Assembly: GCA_050305405.1 (NCBI GenBank)
Contig: JBNLFG010000019.1
Span: 1 to 64,000, forward strand
DNA length: 64,000 bases
Origin: Desulfolinea sp050305405
GTDB taxonomy: Bacteria; Chloroflexota; Anaerolineae; Anaerolineales; Villigracilaceae
Direction: 5' to 3'
The position numbers were made by a program, and so were the translations under genes. The notes under the pieces are model-generated. The model ran no database searches. It saw only the letters and a program-made list of their open reading frames with translations, and was not told the origin of the DNA. This document shows positions 8,468-17,693 of the stretch, one piece after another. How positions within the stretch are numbered: position 1 is the first letter of the stretch; each line of letters begins with the position of its first letter.

Positions 8468-11017
8468 TTAGGGAACCAGATGCAGTGTCGCTTCTGTATA
8501 GCTGCTAATGCTGTCCTGATCCCAGTACATGGGATAGTATTCAATATTGCGCCACATATCGACCATGTCAGTATAGTGTTGATGTCCGGCATGACCGGAT
8601 TCGCCGGTGGTGTGAACAGTGAGTGAATTGTCGAGATCGCTCAGGTCAACGATCATGCGCATGGAGGGCAGCCAATCGACTTCGTAGCTTTCGTAAGTCG
8701 TCCAGCCGGTGGCATTGACAATACTCTCGCCGCCTGCGGTTGGATAGGGGCCGCGATTGAAAAGGTTTTCGATTAGTGCGACGCCAGAATTACCGAGCGT
8801 GGAGTTTCTAAAGGTGGCGGTGTGGATATCACCCCATGCCCAGTCGTTGCGGTTTTTGCCGTAGTCGCTTTCCATTTCTTTGACGGCGGCAGCAAATGCG
8901 GCGGCGAAAATATCGTCGCGAGTTTCGCCGGTGTCGGTGCTTTTGTCATCCCAGAAGGAATTGTCCGGTTCCTGGGTGATGTTGCGCATGACTTCGAACC
9001 AGCGTGAGCCGCCCGCTGCCATGTAGTCTTCAGGAAGATCGTCATCGAAAGTTAGGGCAAGAACGTGTTTCCAGTAGGCGGCGAAGAGGGCGGCGGGGGC
9101 CGAATCCATGTCGGTTTGGCGGTTCCAAGCTGAAATCCAGGAGCGCATCTCGATGAGATGATTATCCGAGAGCGGCACATCCATCAGGAGCGGAATCAGC
9201 GTCTCGGCGTTCAGATCCATCCCATCCCCCTGCATTTTTTGAATATCAGCGATGCTGAATTTGCCATCTTGCGCTTCGAGCATATCGACAATGCGTTGGG
9301 CGCGGTAGCCGTAGGCCCAGTCGTAGGTGATGTGATATGGGTAGTCCCAGGGGCTGACACGGTTGTTGGCGGTGGCGATGTAGCCGGACTCAGGGTTGAC
9401 GACGTAGGGCAGCTCCTCGAAGGGAATGTAGCCTGTCCAGGCGTATTCGTCCGTCCAGCCGGGGACGGGGTAACGCCCATCGCCGTTGGCACGAATCGGC
9501 ACACGTCCCGGCATCTGATAGGCGATGTTTCCTTCGATGTCGGCGTAGATCAGGTTTTGCGCCGGGACGTGGAATTTGCTGGCGGCTTCGCGGAACTCTT
9601 CCCAGTTACTGGCATTGTTGAAGCCCCAAATGGCATCAAAAACAGAGCCGGGTTCGAGCGCTGTCCAGCCAAGGGCTACGACATAGTTTTCGGGCAGGTC
9701 GATGCCCGCTTTGTCTTTGAAGGCTTCTTGATCGTCTTCAAGGTCAGTGTCTTTGAGTGCGCCGTAAGTGTCGGAGATAACCGGCCCATGGCGTGTGCTG
9801 CGGACAGTGATCTCAACCGGATCGCCGCCGCCGACATTGATCGTTTCGATGCGGGTTTCAAAATCAACCCATTCGCCGTTAACTTCGTACTGATTGGGGT
9901 TGGCCGGATTAACTTTTTCGATGAAAAGATCCATTACATCGGGGCCTGTGTTGGTAAAACCCCAGGCCACATTTGCATTATGACCGATGACGACACCGGG
10001 GACACCAGCGAAGGAAAAGCCGCTTGATTCGTAAGGGCAGGCTTCGCTGACGGGCATACAATGCAGGTCAATTTGGTGCCAGATAGATGGCATCTGGATG
10101 CCCAAATGCGGATCGTTGGCGAGTAGCGGCATACCGCTCTCGGTGCGTGAGCCGGAAACGACCCACGAGTTGGACCCGATGCCTGATCCCGCTGGGCCAA
10201 GCACGCCATCGAGCAGCGTAAAATTGGCAGAAACAATATCCAGGCTGGCATTTGCTGCACTGAGCAGCGTTTGCGTCTCCTGTGAAGCGGACGCCGCTAC
10301 CACCTCGCCCCCAATCTCCGATACGATGACGGGATGGTCTTCGGGGTAGGGCGGGGAAATGACATCAATTTGCTCGGCCGTCAGTGTTTTGAGCAAGATG
10401 GCACGCTCGATCTCGGCGTTCATATTGCCGCGTAAATCCCATGCCATGGCTTTGCCCCAAGTGAGCGAGTTGACGGGCGTCCACGGGGCGGGGACGTAAT
10501 CTGCGTTGAGCAGGGCGAGCACGCCATATTCGAGGCTGAGTTCCGTGCCGCTGCGCCCATCGAGATAGGCGTTTACGCCAGCGGCGTAGGCATCCAGCAT
10601 CAGTTTGGAATCGCCAGTAGCGGTGGCGTATTCTGCTTCTGCGGTCTGTTTCCAGCCTAATGTGCGCAGGAAGGCATCCGTCTCAACTTGGGCGCTGCCG
10701 AACATCTCAGAGAGTGTCCCTGAGCCGATATGACGCCAGGCATCCATTTGCCAGAAGCGATCCTGAGCTTGGATAAAGCCCTGCGCCATGAAGAGATCGT
10801 GCAAGGTGCTGGCGTAGATGTGCGGGATGCCCATCTCGTCACGGTGAACAGTGACCGGGGCATCTAAGCCCGCAATCGTAATCTCACCTTCGACTTGTGG
10901 GAAGGATAAGGGAGTATTGGTTTTGACCCAGTTTTTATAAAAGAGGGTACCTCCCGAACCCAGAACAAGCAAAACAACAATCAAACCGATTAAAAAATTA
11001 CGTAACTTTAAAGACAT
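8468..11017 (-). CDS. Penicillin acylase family hydrolase (Ntn-type)
   Basis: 849 residues. An N-terminal hydrophobic segment (about residues 5-25) suggests export or membrane anchoring. An alpha-chain-like region ('MGIPHIYASTLHDLFMAQGF') is followed by the autoprocessing site 'GSNSWVVSGSRTESG', whose Ser is expected to be the N-terminal nucleophile of the beta chain, and by 'LANDPHLGIQMPSIWHQIDL'. These enzymes cleave amide bonds such as acyl-homoserine lactones or aliphatic and phenylacetyl amides; the substrate cannot be told. I start at 11017, where GGAGGAGA stands just upstream; the frame is open to 11116, but that extension has no SD and would hide the signal segment. Confidence 0.9.
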   Translation of the reverse strand: MSLKLRNFLIGLIVVLLVLGSGGTLFYKNWVKTNTPLSFPQVEGEITIAGLDAPVTVHRDEMGIPHIYASTLHDLFMAQGFIQAQDRFWQMDAWRHIGSGTLSEMFGSAQVETDAFLRTLGWKQTAEAEYATATGDSKLMLDAYAAGVNAYLDGRSGTELSLEYGVLALLNADYVPAPWTPVNSLTWGKAMAWDLRGNMNAEIERAILLKTLTAEQIDVISPPYPEDHPVIVSEIGGEVVAASASQETQTLLSAANASLDIVSANFTLLDGVLGPAGSGIGSNSWVVSGSRTESGMPLLANDPHLGIQMPSIWHQIDLHCMPVSEACPYESSGFSFAGVPGVVIGHNANVAWGFTNTGPDVMDLFIEKVNPANPNQYEVNGEWVDFETRIETINVGGGDPVEITVRSTRHGPVISDTYGALKDTDLEDDQEAFKDKAGIDLPENYVVALGWTALEPGSVFDAIWGFNNASNWEEFREAASKFHVPAQNLIYADIEGNIAYQMPGRVPIRANGDGRYPVPGWTDEYAWTGYIPFEELPYVVNPESGYIATANNRVSPWDYPYHITYDWAYGYRAQRIVDMLEAQDGKFSIADIQKMQGDGMDLNAETLIPLLMDVPLSDNHLIEMRSWISAWNRQTDMDSAPAALFAAYWKHVLALTFDDDLPEDYMAAGGSRWFEVMRNITQEPDNSFWDDKSTDTGETRDDIFAAAFAAAVKEMESDYGKNRNDWAWGDIHTATFRNSTLGNSGVALIENLFNRGPYPTAGGESIVNATGWTTYESYEVDWLPSMRMIVDLSDLDNSLTVHTTGESGHAGHQHYTDMVDMWRNIEYYPMYWDQDSISSYTEATLHLVP

Positions 11018-11047
11018 ATCTCCTCCGATTGGCGAATTGGTTCGGCT

Positions 11048-11053
11048 ATTATA
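11048..11053 (-). promoter_or_regulatory. -10 box for the acylase gene
   Basis: TATAAT on the minus strand, 31 bases upstream of the ATG at 11017, preceded by CGG. The -35 region is not convincing. Confidence 0.4.
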
Positions 11054-11215
11054 CCGACACTTTTGTGTATTGATGAAAATAAAAACACAATCTTTGCTGG
11101 ATGGTTTTGCATTCAAAAAAATAAGTGTCTATCATATGAGAATATGGGGTTATTTTGAATTCTTGGCGTAATTTTTCCCCTGCATTTTTAGATGGTCTGG
11201 GTATTAGCCTTTGGG

Positions 11216-11221
11216 TATAAT
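11216..11221 (+). promoter_or_regulatory. -10 box for the lipoprotein gene
   Basis: GGGTATAATC 35 bases upstream of the ATG at 11257. No clear -35 box. Confidence 0.4.
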
Positions 11222-11256
11222 CAACATGCGATTAAGTTTTGGAATTTGGAGTGAGA

Positions 11257-12021
11257 ATGAAAGCAAAAAAACGACTGGTTTACTTGTTTGTGCTGATAGT
11301 TTTATTGACCGCATGTGCCCCGTCACCAACGCAGGACCCGGGCCTGATTTATACCGTTGTTGCCAGCACCCAGACGGCTGCAGCTTGGCAAACGCAGATG
11401 GCAGAAGCCTCTTTTTCAAAAACCCCGACGCAGGCGACTCTCCGCCCAACGTTTACCCCTTTCCCCACAATGACCTCGTTTGTTTATCAGGTAACGGCTA
11501 GCCCAACTTTAACGCCGACTGCATCTGCAACAAGCACGCCGCCGATTTTAACCAATTGGCCTGATTGGAAAACGGGCGAAGTCGTCGTAATGCCAAAGGG
11601 GTCTGGTGAGAATATTGGCACGAATAAGAGATTCAGAATTCTGGTTGGGGTGCAGGTACTAATAACACGTCATCATGGTGTGAAATTACGCGCCGTTCCC
11701 AACAAAGCTATGGATGGCCCTATGGAGGAAGAAGGATCGGCTTTGACGTTAACCGGCATTATGAATAAAAATAATGAGTATGGTTGGTTTTTTGCGCAAG
11801 TAAGGGCTGTGAATGGTCAGACCTACTGGGTAGGTGGATCAGACGGGGAGGATACAGATCCACGCCGGTCTTTTGAGTTTTATTATCCTCATTTGACAAC
11901 TTCACCAACACCCTCTCCTTCGGCCACAGCAACCGCTTCGCCGACTTCTCTCAATACGCCGACAGAAACAGCAACGGAGACCATGTCCCCATTCGAAGAA
12001 ACGCTAACCCCAACCCCATAA
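11257..12021 (+). CDS. Putative lipoprotein with SH3-like central region
   Basis: 254 residues. The N-terminus is a lipoprotein signal with lipobox 'LLTAC' at about residues 14-18. Residues 30-100 and 215-254 are Thr/Pro/Ser-rich and probably disordered wall-spanning stretches. The middle ('GVKLRAVPNKAMDG ... YGWFFAQVR ... YWVGG') resembles bacterial SH3-type domains that bind wall or ligand, by pattern only. The start is the ATG after GGAGTGAG; an in-frame TTG at 11239 is less likely. Function unknown. A shared terminator separates it from the convergent gene. Confidence 0.7.
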   Translation: MKAKKRLVYLFVLIVLLTACAPSPTQDPGLIYTVVASTQTAAAWQTQMAEASFSKTPTQATLRPTFTPFPTMTSFVYQVTASPTLTPTASATSTPPILTNWPDWKTGEVVVMPKGSGENIGTNKRFRILVGVQVLITRHHGVKLRAVPNKAMDGPMEEEGSALTLTGIMNKNNEYGWFFAQVRAVNGQTYWVGGSDGEDTDPRRSFEFYYPHLTTSPTPSPSATATASPTSLNTPTETATETMSPFEETLTPTP

Positions 12022-12030
12022 AAAGCAAAA

Positions 12031-12057
12031 GGGCTGCTCAACTGAGCAGCCCTTTTT
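12031..12057 (+). terminator. Bidirectional terminator
   Basis: GGGCTGCTCA and TGAGCAGCCC flank a 2-base loop. A T5 run follows on the plus strand, and AAAAGCAAAA on the left gives a T-rich tail on the minus strand. It serves both convergent genes (11257-12021 and 12065-14572). Confidence 0.88.
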
Positions 12058-12064
12058 GTGTATG

Positions 12065-14572
12065 CTATTGCGCTATACCTAAAAAGCGTGGGTACCAATA
12101 CCAGAGCAGATCGGCAGCTGGTTTTCCAAATACAGATGCAGATTTGTCGCGCAGCATGGCGGGGGGATAGTAGCCACGACTGACAACGCCGTCAATCCAT
12201 GAACGCCCATTGATGGCGTTGAAAATTGATTCGTATGCATCTGTCTGTGCGAGCAGATTCAAGCCGACGGATGGGATGTCTGCTTCCGGGCGATTGAGCT
12301 CTGTCCAGTCAAGACAACCTCCTGATGGATCGGCGACGCAGGCGGTTTTTGCGCCTGTTGCGGAAGGGAATGCCAGGCCGAGAATGATTTTCTTTTCAAT
12401 ATTGGCTTGATAAGGGGAGATTTCTTCATCCAGCAAGCGGATGGCTTCAGTGGTCATTGTTTCTTTGCTTGCCAACGAATCATTACTTAAGGGGGCATTC
12501 CAGAGCAGATAGACGCCGTCCATGTTTTTGATGAAGGTTGGGGCGCTATCAAGGCTGCCGGGCGTATAGGGAAGAGCCCACCAAATTTCACCAGTGAAGT
12601 GTGTGCGCACATCATTGATGATATTACTCCAGCGCAGCTCGGCGTCGGCTGGGACGCTGGAAGGCTGCCCATCAGCGAGCAATCCGTTTTGCATAGCGGG
12701 AGCAAGCCACTCTCCGCCAAGAACCAGCGCACGCGCATTATTTTGAGCGGCAATATCTGCATAGTGCAGCGCAAACTGATGGTAACGATCAAACCATTCA
12801 TTCCACCAGCCAAAGTCGCGCGGTGCGCTCATCCACCAATCATCAGCAGATGCGGGGAAATGTGGTGTCGGGAAGAGGGCGATATTCAGATCAAGTGCGT
12901 TGGCTTGCTGCATCATAAGCTCAACATCACCCAAAAGCGGATCGCTCCCCGGTTGTGCTGAAAAGGTGAGCGGTTGGGTGCGTAAGAAACTCCAGCTAGG
13001 GGTCAGAAAAACCCAACTTGCATGTAGCGCAGAGACATTTTGCAGCGCCTGTGATGTGAAGCTGGTCCAGTTTGGCGCGTAGTTGGATTGAAATTCAATG
13101 CCGGTCAAAAAATCGGCGTTACCAGCCTGAATGGATGCTGCAACAAGCGTGTAGGGTTCGTTATTATCGAGCCACGCCCAATTGGTGATGGTGTCGCGGA
13201 TGTCTTGCGGCGCAAGGCTGGCTGCTATTTGTCGTCCGGCAGTGGCATTGCCCATCGTGGCAACATCATCTGCGCTGCCGCATTGTGCGTTGCGGCAATA
13301 GCGATAGCCAAAGCTGCTTATCACATCGAGCGGGCCATAGAGTTTGTATGTCCAGCGGTTATTGCCCATCGACCACATCGGGATCGGTTCTGTCCACGCG
13401 TAGGGCGAGAACTGGATGTAGATGACGTCTCCGGCTGGAGTATTGGTTGGGACATTGACATCGAAAACAATCGGGGAGGAGGGGCCTGCTTGCCATGTTT
13501 CGACAGTTTCCTCGACGACGATATCTGATTCCGGTACCACCAGCCGACGAAGCTGATGTTCCCCCGTGGATTTATGCTCTGCATTCCAGAATCCGTCGCC
13601 AAGGGTATATTTATAACGCAGGTCTGTGCCAACGGGAAGTTGTATTGTGATGCTGTAGCGCCCATCCCCTACGTGATTCATTATTGGCATCCGGTCTGCA
13701 ATCGCGCTAAAGCCGCCGCGCAAGTCGCCAAATGTATTGCCAAGTTGCAGGATGTTGCCTGCGAGACGCACAGGAGCGCCCTGAACGGTATTATCAGGTG
13801 TATTGACAACAAAGGTCACGTTAACGAGCGCAGCGGGCGCGACGTGGATTTGTACAGGTGTGATTAGACCTGCTTCGACCTGTGCGCCTTGCTGGAAGGG
13901 CTGGTGTGAGCCATCCAGCGCATATGCGTTGAGCAAGTGTAAGCCGGGCAGAACACCTTCAAGGTAGAAATGCCCGGATGCGTCGCTCATGGTTTGTACG
14001 CCGCCTGCGCTGATGAGCAGATTGGGAATTGCTTCTCCACTCACGGCATCGATGGCCAAGCCTTGAATATGGCCGGTTGGCCCGCTGTAATTTAGCCCTG
14101 TCCAACTGGTTACAGCATCTTCAACGGTACTGGTGCCGTCAACTTTAAAAATGCGGTAGCGAACGGGCAAATTGTCGCTGGTGGTTTCCTGAGCGCGAGT
14201 GTTGCCTGCGATCTGATAACGATATTTAATTACAGCGTTGATGGGCAGTGGTAGGGAGACGTGGTAAGTCTGCGCATCCAATGCTTGAAGGGGATAGTCC
14301 GTTGTATTAAGAGCGAGGCCGGTTACTTCATCCAGCAGACTGATGGCAAGAATCTCCCCTTGCGCGAGCGGGGCAGGGATGTGAACCGTGAAGCTGACTT
14401 CCGCCGAGGGCACAGGGGTGGATGCTGGCTGTGCGGTATCCCCACTTGCTTGTGTTGGAGCTGTGCCGTTATTGCCGATATCCAGCAATGAAAAGGTGCA
14501 AGCGGGGCCACTGAAGAGCAGCGCCGCGATGAAACTGAAAATAGCAAATTTGGATATAGTTGTTTTTTGCAT
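12065..14572 (-). CDS. Large surface lipoprotein: CBM-like modules and TIM-barrel-like C-terminus
   Basis: 835 residues. The signal peptide ends at a probable lipidation Cys ('FSGPACTF', about residue 25). Three modules near residues 55-155, 250-365 and 370-475 carry phrases such as 'INAVIKYRYQIAGN' and 'GTDLRYKYTLGDGFWN', like starch-binding/CBM20-type Ig folds. Between the first two lies a carboxypeptidase-regulatory-like segment ('GHIQGLAIDAVSGEAIPNLL'). From about 490 on, 'GIEFQSNYAPNWTS', 'LNIALFPTPHFPAS' and 'ARALVLGGEWLAP' suggest a glycoside-hydrolase-like barrel. Probably binds or cleaves polysaccharide at the cell surface; substrate unknown. Domain calls are by eye. Confidence 0.65.
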   Translation of the reverse strand: MQKTTISKFAIFSFIAALLFSGPACTFSLLDIGNNGTAPTQASGDTAQPASTPVPSAEVSFTVHIPAPLAQGEILAISLLDEVTGLALNTTDYPLQALDAQTYHVSLPLPINAVIKYRYQIAGNTRAQETTSDNLPVRYRIFKVDGTSTVEDAVTSWTGLNYSGPTGHIQGLAIDAVSGEAIPNLLISAGGVQTMSDASGHFYLEGVLPGLHLLNAYALDGSHQPFQQGAQVEAGLITPVQIHVAPAALVNVTFVVNTPDNTVQGAPVRLAGNILQLGNTFGDLRGGFSAIADRMPIMNHVGDGRYSITIQLPVGTDLRYKYTLGDGFWNAEHKSTGEHQLRRLVVPESDIVVEETVETWQAGPSSPIVFDVNVPTNTPAGDVIYIQFSPYAWTEPIPMWSMGNNRWTYKLYGPLDVISSFGYRYCRNAQCGSADDVATMGNATAGRQIAASLAPQDIRDTITNWAWLDNNEPYTLVAASIQAGNADFLTGIEFQSNYAPNWTSFTSQALQNVSALHASWVFLTPSWSFLRTQPLTFSAQPGSDPLLGDVELMMQQANALDLNIALFPTPHFPASADDWWMSAPRDFGWWNEWFDRYHQFALHYADIAAQNNARALVLGGEWLAPAMQNGLLADGQPSSVPADAELRWSNIINDVRTHFTGEIWWALPYTPGSLDSAPTFIKNMDGVYLLWNAPLSNDSLASKETMTTEAIRLLDEEISPYQANIEKKIILGLAFPSATGAKTACVADPSGGCLDWTELNRPEADIPSVGLNLLAQTDAYESIFNAINGRSWIDGVVSRGYYPPAMLRDKSASVFGKPAADLLWYWYPRFLGIAQ

Positions 14573-14605
14573 AGGATTTCCCTTACCTGATTTTATGGAG
14601 AGGGT

Positions 14606-15496
14606 TTAGATTTTTGCTAGGGTCTTATTGCGGTTACGATAAGCGATATAGCTCAAGCCAATGCTGAAAAAATAGAGCAAGGACATGGGCAGCATCACGA
14701 GTGCCATGTTGATGGGGTCGACGGTGGGGGTGATGGCGGCCGCCAAAATGGAGATGATGACCATGGCCAAACGCCACTGTTCTTTGAGCACCTTTGGCTT
14801 GACGATACCGACAGCACTGAGTACATAAATTACTAAAGGAAATTCAAAGGCGATACCGATCCAGAACATTACGCCAAGGAGAAAGCTGAAATAGGATGCA
14901 GGGCGCAAAGCAGCCTGGATGCCCATGAAATTGAGTAGGAAGGGTAATGCGGCGGGCATCATCACATAATAGGAGAAGGCCGCGCCAGCAATAAAAAGTA
15001 AGGTTGCCAGTGGGATGCCGATCAATCCGAATTTTTTAGAAGCCGGTTTCAAGCCCGGGGCGAGGAAAAACCAAAATTCAAAAGCAATATAAGGCAAGGC
15101 GATGATGATGCCGCTCATTAGAGCAACACGCATAAAGACACCGATCGACTCTGTTACTTCAATGGCGCGCAGCGCTTCCAACCCGCCGACTGGCTGGGAG
15201 AGATAGTCGATCAGTTTTTGTGTGAAAGCAAATGAGATCGCAACCGTGATTGCAACCGAGAGTAGCATACGGAAAAGATGCCTGCGTAGCACTTCGATGT
15301 GATCGAAAATGGAAGCCCGCGCTTCCTTGGATTGAAAGGCCGCTACCGTGGCATCAATAAGCGGAGTATCGTCCGGGTCTTCGTTCAGGAAGGCGCGTAA
15401 TTTCTTGATCCCTCGAAAGGGAGCGTTTAGGATAAACCAGACGAAACGAAAGGGCGCTGTGATGATGCCCCATAGTTTTTTGAAGAATTTACGCAT
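14606..15496 (-). CDS. tatC: Sec-independent protein translocase TatC
   Basis: 296 residues, six membrane helices. Receptor for twin-arginine signal peptides in the cytoplasmic membrane. 'IFDHIEVLRRHLFRMLLSV' near residues 63-81 is the TatC N-terminal signature ('HL.ELR' equivalent, here HIEVLR). The protein has about 55 extra N-terminal residues compared with classical TatC. It overlaps tatA/B by 8 bases, indicating translational coupling. Confidence 0.93.
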   Translation of the reverse strand: MRKFFKKLWGIITAPFRFVWFILNAPFRGIKKLRAFLNEDPDDTPLIDATVAAFQSKEARASIFDHIEVLRRHLFRMLLSVAITVAISFAFTQKLIDYLSQPVGGLEALRAIEVTESIGVFMRVALMSGIIIALPYIAFEFWFFLAPGLKPASKKFGLIGIPLATLLFIAGAAFSYYVMMPAALPFLLNFMGIQAALRPASYFSFLLGVMFWIGIAFEFPLVIYVLSAVGIVKPKVLKEQWRLAMVIISILAAAITPTVDPINMALVMLPMSLLYFFSIGLSYIAYRNRNKTLAKI

Positions 15497-15929
15497 TGTC
15501 GTTTTCTATGAAATCAGAGTCAGTGGGGGAGTTGAGAACAGGGCCAGTATCCGCTTTTGGTGCGGGCGCAGGTTTATCGTCCACGGGCGGGGCGATGCTG
15601 TTGTCAGAAGCGGGACGGGATACAGGTTTCCCTGTCCACGCGCCAAAGTCATCTTTGGGCAGGGTCACCTTGATGTCTTTGTTGCGAAATTGATCAAATT
15701 CTTGAGCTTCAGGAATAATTTCGCCTGCTTCGCGCATGAGTTGGTTGGGCAGCGTTTTAAGTTTGCGTGAGGCGTCTTTGATGCTGCGCCATTCATCCGA
15801 CATGACTACTTTTCGCATCCAGGAACCGATGGTTTTGCCTGCTTTTTGCATGTCTCTGGGGCCTAGCACGATTAGGGCGATGACGATAATGAAGACAAGT
15901 TCTGGTGCGCCGATACCAAGAATATCCAT
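15489..15929 (-). CDS. TatA/TatB family translocase subunit
   Basis: 146 residues. 'ILGIGAPELVFIIVIALIVLGPRDM' holds a single N-terminal membrane helix followed by the Gly-Pro hinge. An amphipathic helix comes next and then a long polar, Pro-rich tail. The length and 'GLGAPEL'-like start fit TatB better than the shorter TatA, but the two cannot be separated safely here. It lies between nusB and tatC with a 3-base gap and an 8-base overlap. Confidence 0.88.
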   Translation of the reverse strand: MDILGIGAPELVFIIVIALIVLGPRDMQKAGKTIGSWMRKVVMSDEWRSIKDASRKLKTLPNQLMREAGEIIPEAQEFDQFRNKDIKVTLPKDDFGAWTGKPVSRPASDNSIAPPVDDKPAPAPKADTGPVLNSPTDSDFIENDNA

Positions 15930-15932
15930 GAA

Positions 15933-16373
15933 TTAGCCTTTGATGCTTGCCTGAATGGATTGAAGGATTTCGTTTTGATGTTTGGCAAGGCTGCCCAGGA
16001 CGCCGTTGACAAAACTGGGGGCCGCATCGGAGCCGTAGAGCTTGGCTAATTCAACGGCTTCGTTAATGGCAACTTTGACCGGGGTTTCCTTGTCGATGCC
16101 AAACTCCCAAAATGCAATTCGCAGGATGTTACGGTCGATGGGCGCAATTTGATCAAGAGGCCAATCGGGGGCGTATTTAGCGATAGCATTGTCGAGATTT
16201 TTAGTAATGGGGATGATGCCAAAGACGATCCTGCGCGCAAATTCTGCGAGGGTCTCTGTTAGGGGAGCCTCCTCCAGGCGCTCGGTGAAAACTTGTCCTG
16301 GGGGGTGGTTGCTCAAATCAACTTCGTAAAGTACTTGCAGAGCGAGACTGCGCGCTCTGGTGCGTTGCTTCAT
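15933..16373 (-). CDS. nusB: Transcription antitermination factor NusB
   Basis: 146 residues. 'RARSLALQVLYEVDLS' at the N-terminus and 'IAPIDRNILRIAFWEF ... PVKVAINEAVELAKLYGSDAAPSFVNGVLG' at the C-terminus are classic NusB. Binds boxA RNA with NusE for rRNA antitermination. It follows the Asp23 gene by 5 bases, a pairing common in Gram-positive bacteria. Confidence 0.95.
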   Translation of the reverse strand: MKQRTRARSLALQVLYEVDLSNHPPGQVFTERLEEAPLTETLAEFARRIVFGIIPITKNLDNAIAKYAPDWPLDQIAPIDRNILRIAFWEFGIDKETPVKVAINEAVELAKLYGSDAAPSFVNGVLGSLAKHQNEILQSIQASIKG

Positions 16374-16378
16374 GCAGC

Positions 16379-16735
16379 TTATGCCTCTTCTTCTAATTCG
16401 TAGGCGATGTTTTCAATATGAATATTAACTTCGGCTACGTCCATGCCGACCATTTCGGTGATAGCGCGGGTGACTTTTTGTTGAATGGTTCGGCTCACAT
16501 CGCGGATGTTGATGCCGTTGTCGAGAACGATGTACATATCAGCGATGACAACATCATCTTCGATCTTGATGCGTACACCATCGCTGATGCCGCGCCCGAA
16601 AAGGCGGTTGACGCCGCCTGTGACAGGTGCCATCGCGTGGACGCCTGCTACTTTTAATGCCGCCATGCGCGCAATCTCGACAAGAACATCGGGTGCGACC
16701 GTTGTTTTTCCAGGGGGGCGGGTGTCTTGATCCAT
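16379..16735 (-). CDS. Asp23/Gls24 family envelope stress protein
   Basis: 118 residues. 'VAPDVLVEIARMAALKVAGV' and 'VADMYIVLDNGINIRDVSRTIQQKV' are typical of the family, which in Firmicutes is cell-envelope-associated and often coded beside accA/nusB. The start at 16735 is chosen because AAAAAGGAG lies just upstream; a longer frame to 16780 lacks an SD. Confidence 0.85.
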   Translation of the reverse strand: MDQDTRPPGKTTVAPDVLVEIARMAALKVAGVHAMAPVTGGVNRLFGRGISDGVRIKIEDDVVIADMYIVLDNGINIRDVSRTIQQKVTRAITEMVGMDVAEVNIHIENIAYELEEEA

Positions 16736-16816
16736 CTTTTCTCCTTTTTCTAAGGTTGGGCAGAGATTTGCCCTGCCCAACCCGTTACTTATAACCTAAA
16801 ACCTATGACTTGATTT

Positions 16817-17572
16817 CTACATCACCATCCCGCCGTCGACCTGTAAGGTCACGCCGGTAATAAAAGATGATTCTTCGGCAGCGAGGAAGGCTACCGCATT
16901 CGCAATATCCTGCGGTTGACCGAAGCGTCCCATCGGGGTTAGTTTCATCGAAATATCTTTGATTTCTTCGGGTAGATCATGAGTCAAAACCGTTTCAATA
17001 AAGCCTGGAGCAACCGCGTTCACGGTGATGTTGCGGGAACCAAGTTCTTTCGCGAGCGCTTTGGTCAAGCCGATCATACCCGCCTTCGATGACGAATAAT
17101 TTGCCTGCCCGGCTTGTCCAGTGACACCGGAAACCGAAGAAATATTGATAATGCGTCCATAACGAGCTTTCATCATCGGGCGGGCAAGTGCCTGGGCGCA
17201 ATTGAAAGCACCTTTTAGATTGATATTTAGCACCATATCCCAGTCTTCTTCCTTCATGCGCATAATCAGTCCGTCGCGGGTGATGCCAGCGTTATTGACC
17301 AAAATATCGACCTTGCCGAATTTATCAATGGCGCTTTTGACCATTGCTTTTACGCTTTCCTGATTTGAAACATCTGCCTCGATGGCGATGGCTTCAACGC
17401 CTGATTTTGCAGAGATCTCGTTTGCAGTTTCTTCTGCTAATTCCATGCGCAAATCGACGACTGCAATATTTGCACCGCGTGCTGCCAGGGTTTCAGCAAT
17501 CGCTTTTCCGATTCCGCGTGCGCTGCCTGTTACGATAGCAGTGCGCCCTTCTAACGATAAAAACTCACTCAT
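16817..17572 (-). CDS. fabG: 3-oxoacyl-[acyl-carrier-protein] reductase
   Basis: 251 residues, short-chain dehydrogenase. NADPH-binding 'TGSARGIGKAIA' at residues 15-26, 'NNAG' near 90, catalytic Ser ('NISSVSGVTG'), Tyr and Lys ('YSSSKAG') are all present. Reduces 3-oxoacyl-ACP in fatty acid elongation; the acyl carrier protein gene is at 52802. AAAAGGAG precedes the start. It heads a minus-strand run with asp23, nusB and tat genes. Confidence 0.92.
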   Translation of the reverse strand: MSEFLSLEGRTAIVTGSARGIGKAIAETLAARGANIAVVDLRMELAEETANEISAKSGVEAIAIEADVSNQESVKAMVKSAIDKFGKVDILVNNAGITRDGLIMRMKEEDWDMVLNINLKGAFNCAQALARPMMKARYGRIINISSVSGVTGQAGQANYSSSKAGMIGLTKALAKELGSRNITVNAVAPGFIETVLTHDLPEEIKDISMKLTPMGRFGQPQDIANAVAFLAAEESSFITGVTLQVDGGMVM

Positions 17573-17597
17573 TTTGATGCTCCTTTTAACTGAAAGA

Positions 17598-17603
17598 ATT
17601 ATA
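17598..17603 (-). promoter_or_regulatory. -10 box for fabG
   Basis: GTGTATAATTC on the minus strand, 25 bases before the fabG start. A TTGATG lies 14 bases upstream of the -10 box; the spacing is short. Confidence 0.45.
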
Positions 17604-17643
17604 CACCACCCTTAACACATCAATCCATTTTGGGTTGCAAGCT

Positions 17644-17681
17644 CCTCCCCTAAATCCCATGCTTTTGGTATTTGGGGGAGG
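17644..17681 (-). terminator. Possible terminator between the DUF1461 gene and fabG
   Basis: CCTCCCCTAAAT and ATTTGGGGGAGG form a 12-bp stem with one G-T pair. It lies just downstream of the minus-strand gene ending at 17694. No T run follows. Confidence 0.35.
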
Positions 17682-17693
17682 CGGGGGTAGGGG

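Noticed and set aside
9158..10027. Long plus-strand open frame (289 codons) inside the penicillin-acylase gene
   Set aside because: It is the antisense shadow of a well-supported gene; the translation has no domain pattern and there is no SD.
13088..13528. Plus-strand frame of 146 codons
   Set aside because: Antisense to the large lipoprotein gene; no coding signs.
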